NCBI GenBank assembly: GCA_018821305.1 | Contig: JAHJMN010000096.1 | Span: 1-34,399, forward strand | Source: Myxococcota bacterium | Lineage (GTDB): Bacteria; Myxococcota_A; Polyangia; HGW-17 | Direction: 5' to 3' | DNA: 34,399 nucleotides | Shown: piece by piece, positions 22,688 to 29,334 of the stretch | Layout of the letters: the number at the start of each line of letters is the position of its first letter | How positions within the stretch are numbered: the stretch's first letter is position 1 | Program-made: the position numbers and the translations under genes | The notes under the pieces: generated by a model | Told to the model about the DNA's origin: nothing | What the model saw: only the letters and a program-made list of their open reading frames with translations | The model's database searches: none

Positions 22688-22740
22688 TGCCTGCCCTTCG
22701 ATCTGTAAGTGCGACGCAGATCAACAAATCGTGGCAGGCA
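22688..22740. other. Nested inverted repeat in a divergent intergenic region
   Basis: TGCCTGCC (22688-22695) pairs with GGCAGGCA (22733-22740), and inside it GATCTG (22700-22705) pairs with CAGATC (22717-22722). The gap 22659-22936 lies between the TonB-family gene (minus) and the TPR gene (plus). A second small hairpin, AAAATCA-tgcg-TGATTTT, is at 22775-22792, and the family-2 repeat follows. Operator, attenuator or another mobile palindrome are all possible. Confidence 0.5.
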
Positions 22741-22824
22741 GGACTGTAATGTTGTTATACTCCCTTTTACCTGAAAAATCATGCGTGATTTTCCAGTTTA
22801 TCTTTATGGGGATCTTCGTCATTC

Positions 22825-22881
22825 ATGTCCTGAGCTGAAAATTAGCTAAACCTGAAAAGACCGCATTTCAGGACATTAACT
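22825..22881 (+). repeat. TGTCCTGA element (family 2)
   Basis: ATGTCCTGA (22825-22833) and TCAGGACAT (22868-22876) are perfect inverted ends around an AT-rich interior with GCTGAAAATTAGC. The right end continues TAACTGA, a tail shared with the copies at 27190 and 29211. It ends 55 bases before the start codon of the TPR gene. Confidence 0.75.
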
Positions 22882-22936
22882 GAGTCGTAGACATTATGAA
22901 CAACGGGAAATATTTTTATATTCCCCCGGAGTTGAA

Positions 22937-23905
22937 ATGAAAAAATTCTTATTTATTGTTGCCATTCCACTGCTTTCAGGTTTCACCTGTTGCCGGAATC
23001 CGGATCTGAGTTCCAAAAACAAGCAGGATGAAGAATCTGAGTCGCCCATGAAGGAAATTTCCGGTACTCCGGGGGACAAAGACAAGCCTGTCTCAGAAAA
23101 AAAGATCCCTGTTGCTCCGGAGGTAAAGAAACCTGAAACTGATGTAAAGTCGGTGAAAAAGGAGGAAGAACTCAAAATTCCGGAAGATCCTCAGGAGAAA
23201 GCTGAACTCTATATTAAAGCTGGCTTTGGATACAGCGCCTATCGAGTGCTTAAAAATATTAAACCTGCGCCGGATACCTGGAAATACTGGTATACGCGAG
23301 CGTTAGCCCTTTACACGGCGCGCAAGTTTAATTCCTCAGCTCGGGAAGCGGAGAAATCTGCAGGACTTACCAAGGAAACGCCCCTGCAATATAAATCTTT
23401 TCTGCTGCAGGCAAGAGCCCTCATCGAAATGCGCCGTCATCCTCAGGCAATTAAACTACTTAAGACAACCTGTACCATGATTACTGACGCCCATGACTGC
23501 CACATTACAAGGCTCAATCATTTCATTGTTCTGAAAAGAATTGGTGACAGTGGCAAACTGAGTGATGAACTTGTTAAAAAGTATCCCGGGCGTGGAGAAT
23601 ATCACCTCGGAAGGATTGAACACTTCGTTCTGGATAAAAAGCTCACGGAAGCGAAAGATTATATGAACAAAGTTCTTGCAAATACTCAACTTCCCGTTTG
23701 GGTTCGAGCCAAGGCCATGGACATTGCATCGGCAGGTATTGCAGCGAAGAATGCCGATGAGGGTAAAAAGTTACTGGAAATATGTCGCAAAACCTTCCCG
23801 AAATACGGTTGCATTATGACCGAACTCACCATTTCACCACCGGATCCCCGGCACCCCGACCGAAAAATATACGACGTAAAAAGAAAAAAAGGCGACGGAT
23901 ATTAA
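22937..23905 (+). CDS. Secreted or lipid-anchored protein with TPR-like helical repeats
   Basis: A 322-residue protein. Its signal ends in SGFTCC, which could be a loose lipobox at Cys18 or Cys19. A charged, Lys/Glu/Pro-rich linker runs to about residue 85. The rest is helix-turn-helix repeats of tetratricopeptide type, for example AELYIKAGFGYSAYRVLKNI, WYTRALALYTARKFNSSAREAEK and ALIEMRRHPQAIKLLKTT, then less regular repeats with AKDYMNKVLANTQLPVWVRAKAMD. Such domains hold together envelope complexes. Cys pairs at ~180-187 and ~282-289 may be disulfides. GGAGTTGAA lies before the ATG. The family-2 repeat copy is just upstream, and a partial copy (CGGACAGTAACTAAC, 23930-23944) follows the gene. 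Confidence 0.75.
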   Translation: MKKFLFIVAIPLLSGFTCCRNPDLSSKNKQDEESESPMKEISGTPGDKDKPVSEKKIPVAPEVKKPETDVKSVKKEEELKIPEDPQEKAELYIKAGFGYSAYRVLKNIKPAPDTWKYWYTRALALYTARKFNSSAREAEKSAGLTKETPLQYKSFLLQARALIEMRRHPQAIKLLKTTCTMITDAHDCHITRLNHFIVLKRIGDSGKLSDELVKKYPGRGEYHLGRIEHFVLDKKLTEAKDYMNKVLANTQLPVWVRAKAMDIASAGIAAKNADEGKKLLEICRKTFPKYGCIMTELTISPPDPRHPDRKIYDVKRKKGDGY

Positions 23906-23947
23906 GTGTGCTCTCGCGCAGCGAATTTTCGGACAGTAACTAACTAT

Positions 23948-24188
23948 ACCACTTTCGACGTAATACGATTGTGACTCGTTTTAAAGAAATGCTACAGGAA
24001 TGAGCCCCCTGTTTTCCTGTTCCTGCTCCTGATTTCCTGTTTCCCTGAAATTTTTTAACAGGTACTCAGGTAGTCAGGCAAACAGGATCAGGATCAGGTC
24101 ATAAACATTCAACATCAAAGCATAATTACAAATGGCAGGATGAAAACAAGTACTTTTCCCGTTTCGATCCTTTTACTAATGAAGCAGT
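23948..24188 (-). repeat. TIR element family 1, copy D
   Basis: Reverse orientation. It begins ACCACTTTCGACGTAATACG with diverged TIR, then TGACTCGTTTTAAAGAAATG, the TCCTG arm, TTTTTTAACAGG, the CAGGATCAGGATCAGG arm, AACATTCAACATCAAAG, CCGTTTCGATCC and the end TTTTACTAATGAAGCAGT. It fills most of the 403-base gap before the RCC1 gene; the rest is AT-rich and must contain that gene's promoter, where I see nothing definite. Confidence 0.72.
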
Positions 24189-24308
24189 CTAATATTGGAA
24201 AAAAAAGTATTAACGGGTACACTTTATAGACTGGATCTTTTCAGGTTTAGTTTACGATAAAATTTAAGCTTTAATTTCCGGTTCAGTGGTTTATTTTAAG
24301 GTTAAAAA

Positions 24309-26156
24309 ATGCGCATAATTATTATATTTTCGTTTCTTTTTATTTCTTCATGCAATTTTTTTCTGGAAGTCAAAGACCCTCCCACCGAAACCATTTGTGG
24401 AAACGGCTCAGTAGAAGGGACTGAAGACTGCGACCTGGATAACCTTGACGGGGCCACCTGTTCATCCCTCGGTTTTGATACGGGAACCTTATCCTGTACA
24501 GGACAGTGCAGTTTTGATACTTCCGGGTGTTCAAACATTTCAGAAGATTGTGACAATGGAATTATTGACGAAGGGGAAACCTGTGATGGCACGGACTTCG
24601 CAGAATCCAGTTGTGAAAGTTTCGGATACGCCGGGGGCTCTCTTACATGTACCGCATGCCAGATCGACCCTTCGTCATGTGACGGATATCCTTGCGGAAA
24701 CGGTATCATTGACGATGGCGAAAGTTGTGACGGAACTAATTTCGGGGCTGTTACTTGCCAGTCTCTCGGTTTTGTATCGGGTGATCTTCAATGCACAACA
24801 GGGTGCACGGTGATAAATACGGATTTATGCATTGCTCCATCGGATTGCGGCAATGGCGTATTAAATGGCGGTGAAGAATGCGACGGCACAGATTTCGGTA
24901 CAGCCACCTGCACATCCCTTGGCTGGTACTCCGGCGGAAATTTAGCCTGTGACGATCAATGCCACTTTGTAACTGATGACTGCAGTGGTGGATATTGTGG
25001 CGATGGCATCATACAGCCTTTCAGCCCTGCTTTTGAAGAATGTGACGGCACTTCGGGTACTCCGAACTGTTTTGATCTTGGGTACTGGTTTTCGGAAAAC
25101 ACGTCATGTAATTCCTCCTGTAAAGCTGATGTTTCAAGTTGTACTGAAGTTCTTGATGTTACCGGAGGCTACAGTCATGCCTGCGCCCTCATTTCCACAG
25201 GTCAGGTTTTCTGCTGGGGAAATAATTCCTTCGGACAACTTGGAAACGGCCTTTATGGGGGCAGTGGCAATGCTCCCGTGGAAGCTCTCATTATATTGCC
25301 GGCAGTTAAAATACGTGCTTACCAGCATAATACCTGCGCTGTTTTATCCGATGGAACGGTTCAGTGCTGGGGGGATCAATTCAGTTCAACTCCATACACT
25401 ATGCCGGGCATGACTGATGCTCAGGATGTTTGTCTGGGAATGGAACACCAGTGTTATTCGGATTCTTCTGGCAATATGTACTGCCGGGGTGATAACGGCG
25501 ATGGCCAACTCGGAATTGGCCTGGCAGGAGGCTATCTTCAGGATCCTCAAGAGGTGTTTGGTCTCGTAAATGTTACAGATATTTCCTGCGGTTCCTATCA
25601 TACCTGCGCAATTTCAAACGGTGATGTTTGGTGCTGGGGCCGTGGCGAAGATGGTCGGCTGGGTTATGGCGGGACCAATGACCGGAGTGAACCTCAGAAT
25701 GTTCTTATGGCCGGAGAAAGTGTCAGTTGCGGCAATCGACATACCTGTGCGGTAAACGGTGCCGGGGATGCCTATTGCTGGGGTAGCAGTGCGAATCGTC
25801 AGGTTGGATATGTTACTTCGAGTAATAGATTGTCTCCCTATATGATGGGAAACGGTTTTGTGAGTGTTTCCGTACGCTGGAACTCATCCTGCGGTATCCG
25901 CACCGATGGCAACATCTGGTGCTGGGGTGGTAATGAATACGGTCAACTCGGAAATAATACATATGATCAGAGTTACATGGAAACTGCAGTTTCATGGACC
26001 ACAACAAACATCACCTCCATGGGCGGCAAGGGCAATTTTGTATGCGCCGTAGATGAAAACAGGGAACTGCGCTGCTGGGGCCAGAATGGTGACGGCCAAC
26101 TCGGTATTGGAAACGGGAACAATTCCCCTGTCCCCATCCGTGTTTTATCCCCATAA
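24309..26156 (+). CDS. Lipoprotein with five Cys-rich modules and a seven-bladed RCC1-type propeller
   Basis: A 615-residue protein. The signal ends in the lipobox LFISSC (Cys15). Residues ~30-280 hold five ~45-residue modules of the form CGNGxxxxGExCDGTxF...TCxSLGF...LxC...C...C, like the myxococcal Cys-rich repeat. Residues ~284-612 hold seven RCC1 blades. Each has HxCAxxxxGxxxCWGxNxxGQLGxG or a close variant (for example SHACALISTGQVFCWGNNSF, SYHTCAISNGDVWCWGRGED, FVCAVDENRELRCWGQNGDG), so the propeller closes at the canonical number of seven. Each blade has a Cys pair about ten residues apart, so internal disulfides are likely and an oxidising location is expected. RCC1-like surface proteins bind proteins or glycans; the partner is unknown. 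Start codon follows TAAGG at eight bases. Confidence 0.9.
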   Translation: MRIIIIFSFLFISSCNFFLEVKDPPTETICGNGSVEGTEDCDLDNLDGATCSSLGFDTGTLSCTGQCSFDTSGCSNISEDCDNGIIDEGETCDGTDFAESSCESFGYAGGSLTCTACQIDPSSCDGYPCGNGIIDDGESCDGTNFGAVTCQSLGFVSGDLQCTTGCTVINTDLCIAPSDCGNGVLNGGEECDGTDFGTATCTSLGWYSGGNLACDDQCHFVTDDCSGGYCGDGIIQPFSPAFEECDGTSGTPNCFDLGYWFSENTSCNSSCKADVSSCTEVLDVTGGYSHACALISTGQVFCWGNNSFGQLGNGLYGGSGNAPVEALIILPAVKIRAYQHNTCAVLSDGTVQCWGDQFSSTPYTMPGMTDAQDVCLGMEHQCYSDSSGNMYCRGDNGDGQLGIGLAGGYLQDPQEVFGLVNVTDISCGSYHTCAISNGDVWCWGRGEDGRLGYGGTNDRSEPQNVLMAGESVSCGNRHTCAVNGAGDAYCWGSSANRQVGYVTSSNRLSPYMMGNGFVSVSVRWNSSCGIRTDGNIWCWGGNEYGQLGNNTYDQSYMETAVSWTTTNITSMGGKGNFVCAVDENRELRCWGQNGDGQLGIGNGNNSPVPIRVLSP

Positions 26157-26226
26157 AAAAAACATTTCAACAATCAGAAATCCTGTTAAAATGACACAAA
26201 CTTTATAAGTTTACGGAGGTATGTTT

Positions 26227-27162
26227 ATGTCACATACGAAAAATATTTTTTCTGCGATTATAATTGCTGCGGGCCTTTTCACAGGTTGCTCGAAGCCGGG
26301 CCCGATAATAAAAATAAGAGTGCTCCCGGCTCATGCTCAGGGTATTGAATCATCCTTCCTCGTTCGGGCGGAAGAAGCAAAAAACGAATGGAAAGCCGCA
26401 AAAAAACAGCATGAATACGAACTCAAAATCGAGCCCCTTCGTAAACTTGATCTGGCTCAGGCACGGGCCTGGGTCAAAGCAGCACAGATTCAGGTTCAGC
26501 GGGCGGCTTTTGCAAACAATCACAAAAACCTGACGGAAGATGTGGATCACCCTAAAGCTCTCGATAAAGCAAAGAAAGAACTGGAACTGGCCCAGCTTTA
26601 TCTGGAATATCGTGAGACGATCATGGAAAATTACGATCTCCTCGTGGATATGTACAAATGGAAGGGTTATGCATTTCAGGCCCAATCCATTGAGGAAACC
26701 GTGATTGCAATCCACAAGGCCAGTTCTCCCAACTCTGCCATTTATTCTAAAATCAAATTCATGGATCAAACGTACTCCATTCGTCGGCGTTTTCTGATTC
26801 TCGAGGAAAAGTATACTGCCGTAGCTAAAAAGCTCGCAGCTCTGCGAAAGAAAATTGAAGGGCGCTGGGACAGTTGCTACCAGAAAAACGACGTTATCAC
26901 CCCGGAAAAGAAATGCCCCGCATGTCCTCCGTGCCCGGAAAAAACCTGTCCGGAATGCCCTAAAGAAAACCCATCCGATGCCAAAGACGGTAGTACGCCG
27001 GATTCAAAAGAAAATAGTGGCTCAGACGGTGGCACCGAGCCATCAAAAGCCCCCAAAACTGACGGTGGCAAACCAGATGCAAAACCCAACGTTGCAAAGC
27101 CTGAAGAAAAGAAACCCGTGACTCCAGCAAAACCTGCAACGCCAAAAGCCCCCGGGAAATAG
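26227..27162 (+). CDS. Coiled-coil lipoprotein with CPxCP motif and Pro/Lys-rich tail
   Basis: A 311-residue protein. I choose the second ATG (26227), seven bases after GGAGG (26215-26219); the first ATG (26221) is only one base from it. The lipobox is LFTGC (Cys20). Residues ~40-215 form long charged helices (EEAKNEWKAAKKQHEYELK, DKAKKELELAQLYLEYRE, KLAALRKKIEGRWDSCY), probably a coiled coil. Then come CPACPPCPEKTCPECP with regularly spaced cysteines, and a disordered Ser/Gly/Asp then Pro/Lys/Ala tail to the end. The tail resembles wall- or membrane-spanning linkers. No enzyme motif is present. It follows the RCC1 gene by about 65 bases on the same strand and could be co-transcribed with it. 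Confidence 0.8.
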   Translation: MSHTKNIFSAIIIAAGLFTGCSKPGPIIKIRVLPAHAQGIESSFLVRAEEAKNEWKAAKKQHEYELKIEPLRKLDLAQARAWVKAAQIQVQRAAFANNHKNLTEDVDHPKALDKAKKELELAQLYLEYRETIMENYDLLVDMYKWKGYAFQAQSIEETVIAIHKASSPNSAIYSKIKFMDQTYSIRRRFLILEEKYTAVAKKLAALRKKIEGRWDSCYQKNDVITPEKKCPACPPCPEKTCPECPKENPSDAKDGSTPDSKENSGSDGGTEPSKAPKTDGGKPDAKPNVAKPEEKKPVTPAKPATPKAPGK

Positions 27163-27189
27163 ATCCCTCTCTTCCTCACGTGATTGTTT

Positions 27190-27245
27190 TTCTGAGCAAA
27201 AAACTACAAAAAATTTAAAAACATATTTCAGTATAGTAACTGATT
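27190..27245 (+). repeat. TGTCCTGA element (family 2), degenerate copy
   Basis: It has CTGAGCAAAAAACTAC, AAAAAATTTAAAAACA and TATTTCAGTATAGTAACTGA. The CTGAGCAAAAAA and AAAATTT...TATTTCAG blocks match the copy at 34347, and the TAACTGATT tail matches 22877. The GTCC and GGAC ends have decayed. TATAGT (27232-27237) could act as a -10 box for the next gene, which starts 40 bases on. Confidence 0.5.
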
Positions 27246-27284
27246 GATGTAATATCGGATTCAACTTGAAGTTAAGGAACATTA

Positions 27285-27638
27285 ATGAAACAACTGCTTG
27301 AATCTCTGAATAATAAGCTCGAAAACAGTTTTCTGCGTATTCCGGTTAAGATTTTTATCCTGCTTTTTATCACGTTTTCTACATTTTTTGCTGTGGGACT
27401 TGCGCCATTTGCAGTTATGGATCATCTGAGGATTTATCGTCTTGATTGGGGAAATTTTCCGTTTATTTTCATTATGATTTCGATTTTGACAATAGTTGTA
27501 TTTATAACTGTACTTGTGAGACTCTATCGACAGCGTCCTATTGAATGGTTTTCCGCGACTCTTTTTGCTGGAATCTTTTTCTACGACCTTATTTTCTTCC
27601 TGACTGCTAATTTTTACTGGATGTTTGTGGACCGATGA
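27285..27638 (+). CDS. Small three-helix membrane protein of unknown function
   Basis: A 117-residue protein. Three hydrophobic segments are visible at about residues 20-45 (IFILLFITFSTFFAVGLAPF), 58-80 (FPFIFIMISILTIVVFITVL) and 92-113 (ATLFAGIFFYDLIFFLTANF), with a basic loop (RLYRQRPIE) between the second and third. The positive-inside rule puts that loop in the cytoplasm. AAGGA lies six bases before the ATG. Its TGA overlaps the ATG of the AlaX gene (ATGA), so translation of the two is coupled. I recognise no family. A partnership with a tRNA-editing enzyme would be odd, so it may simply share the transcript. Confidence 0.75.
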   Translation: MKQLLESLNNKLENSFLRIPVKIFILLFITFSTFFAVGLAPFAVMDHLRIYRLDWGNFPFIFIMISILTIVVFITVLVRLYRQRPIEWFSATLFAGIFFYDLIFFLTANFYWMFVDR

Positions 27639-28825
27639 CAACTAAACTTTTTTCCTGCAATTCATACGAAACGGAATTTACTGCCTGTGTGACAGAAGTA
27701 AACAAAACCCCAAAGGGCTATGTTCTTGAGTTTGACCGCACTTTGTTTTACCCGGAAAGCGGGGGCCAGAACTGCGATACGGGGACAATTTACACTTCCG
27801 ATGCGCGACAGTGGTCAGTTGTGGAAGTTTTTTATGAAGGTAGTGCAATCAAACATCTGATATACGGGGAAAATCCGCCATCAAAGGGTGAACCCATAAC
27901 CGGGCGCATCCACTGGGTTCGACGATACACTCACATGCAGCGGCACAGCGCCCAGCATCTTCTGTCTCAGGCCTTCGTGCGTGTTGATCCAGCCTTCCGC
28001 ACGGTTTCGGTGGCCATGTCATCATCAGTGTGCACAATAGATTTCGAGGGATTTCCCGATGATGATGATATTGCCCGGGCTGAGGCTCTGTGCAATGAAA
28101 TTTGTCGTGAGGGCATTCCCATAACCGTGCACGAAGTGGACGAATCAGAAATCGGCAATTGGAATGTGCGGCGTCCCCCAAAAGTCAGTGGCATCATCCG
28201 ACTTGTGAAGGCCGGAGATTATGAAACGGCGGCCTGCGGAGGAACTCACCTTGAAAATACCGCCGAGGCCCTCCCTGTGAAGATTCTCCGCAGTGAAAAA
28301 ATCCGCGGCGATCTCACGCGCATCCATTTTATTGCGGGTTCAGAAGCCTTTGAGGATTACATTCAAAAGCACGAAATTACCAGGGCTCTTTCGGAAGGTT
28401 TTTCCTCGAAAGTACACGCAATTCCCATGCATGTTGCAAATCTTGAGAGTTCTCTCTCTACGGCAAAGCAGGAAATTCAGTTTCTCTCCGCCATGGTTGC
28501 CCGTCAGCTTTTCGATGAGGCCACGATGAAGCAGGACCCACTGATTATAATCGAGGCTCCTGCCGTGGACGTGCTTAAAAAGCTTATGGCCATCGCCGGA
28601 GAGACTCCCGATACTGTGTTTGCAGGGTTTTTAACCACCGAGTCCAAGCTTGAAGTATCTCTTATTTCCACGTGCCCCGAAAAATCCATGGGTGATGTCG
28701 TAAAAAAACTTCAACTAACCATTGCCGTGAAAGGCGGAGGCCGCAAAGAAATGGCCCGTTTTGCCGCACAAGTCGCTGACAAAGATCTCATCAAACAAAC
28801 CCTGAAACAAATCCTGAGTAATTGA
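27635..28825 (+). CDS. alaX: AlaX-type alanyl-tRNA editing protein (long form with DHHA1-like domain)
   Basis: A 396-residue protein. It has the free-standing editing module of alanyl-tRNA synthetase, which hydrolyses Ser-tRNA(Ala) or Gly-tRNA(Ala). The N-terminal barrel has FDRTLFYPESGGQNCDTG. The Zn site is formed by HSAQH (His104, His108) and ACGGTH (Cys201, His205). VRRPPKVSGIIRLV and GDLTRIHFIAGSEA are further landmarks. The C-terminal ~130 residues, with LTIAVKGGGRKEMARFAAQ, correspond to the DHHA1/C-Ala region, which marks this as the long AlaX-L type rather than short AlaX-S. No catalytic synthetase domain is present. It overlaps the preceding membrane protein gene by four bases. All four metal ligands are intact, so activity is expected. 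Confidence 0.93.
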   Translation: MTTKLFSCNSYETEFTACVTEVNKTPKGYVLEFDRTLFYPESGGQNCDTGTIYTSDARQWSVVEVFYEGSAIKHLIYGENPPSKGEPITGRIHWVRRYTHMQRHSAQHLLSQAFVRVDPAFRTVSVAMSSSVCTIDFEGFPDDDDIARAEALCNEICREGIPITVHEVDESEIGNWNVRRPPKVSGIIRLVKAGDYETAACGGTHLENTAEALPVKILRSEKIRGDLTRIHFIAGSEAFEDYIQKHEITRALSEGFSSKVHAIPMHVANLESSLSTAKQEIQFLSAMVARQLFDEATMKQDPLIIIEAPAVDVLKKLMAIAGETPDTVFAGFLTTESKLEVSLISTCPEKSMGDVVKKLQLTIAVKGGGRKEMARFAAQVADKDLIKQTLKQILSN

Positions 28826-28853
28826 ATTGGTTTTTCCCTGCCGCTCACACTGT

Positions 28854-29102
28854 ACCGCTTCAAGAGTAATACGATAGTGACTCGTTTTAAAGAAATGCTT
28901 CAGGAAATTGACCATCGCATTCCGCTGCGCGAAATTGACCCTGATTGTCCTGTTCCTGCTACTGATTTCCTGACATTTTTTAACAGGGACTCAGGTAGTC
29001 AGGCAAACAGGATCAGGATCAGGTCGTAAACATTTAACATCAAAGTAAAATTACAAAAATGGAATATATTCACTTTTTTGATTCCGATCCTTTTACTCAG
29101 GA
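28854..29102 (-). repeat. TIR element family 1, copy E
   Basis: Reverse orientation. It begins ACCGCTTCAAGAGTAATACG and shows TGACTCGTTTTAAAGAAATG, GCATTCCGCTGCGCGAAATTG (28917-28937, also an insert in copy B), the TCCTG arm, TTTTTAACAGGGACTCAGG, GGATCAGGATCAGG and CGTAAACATTTAACATC. At its far end GATCCTTTTACTCAGGA is joined to the palindrome at 29097, so the final AAGCGG is replaced. It separates the convergent AlaX and lamin-tail genes. Confidence 0.72.
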
Positions 29103-29128
29103 CACGAACTAATTAGTTCGTGTCCTGA
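29097..29128. repeat. Perfect 32-bp palindrome
   Basis: TCAGGACACGAACTAA is followed at once by its own reverse complement, with no spacer. Half of it (AATTAGTTCGTGTCCTG) is found again at 34257-34273 next to another repeat. Two more hairpins follow: CAATTTT/AAAATTG (29133-29150) and AGCATGTTT/AAACATGCT (29151-29172). The group sits between convergent genes and could extrude as a cruciform or serve as a bidirectional terminator, though there is no T-run directly after it. Confidence 0.85.
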
Positions 29129-29210
29129 AATTCAATTTTTATCAAAATTGAGCATGTTTACGAAAACATGCTATTCAGAACACTTTAATAATTTCAAAGT
29201 CTTCATTCTT

Positions 29211-29270
29211 AATGTCCTGTGATAGAAATAGTCGTTAACTTGAAAAGTTGGTATAAAGGACATTAACTAA
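29211..29270 (+). repeat. TGTCCTGA element (family 2)
   Basis: AATGTCCTG (29211-29219) and AGGACATT (29257-29264) are inverted ends, followed by AACTAATTA, the same tail as at 22877. Its interior (GATAGAAATAGTCGTTAACTTG) differs from the other copies, so only the termini are conserved. It lies in the 509-base gap between convergent genes, which is otherwise filled by copy E and the palindrome group; 29271-29334 shows nothing I can name. Confidence 0.6.
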
Positions 29271-29334
29271 TTATTATGTGGGATTATTTGAAGGAGACGG
29301 GGTCTTTTTCAAGGCCCTTATGGACACTACCTAT

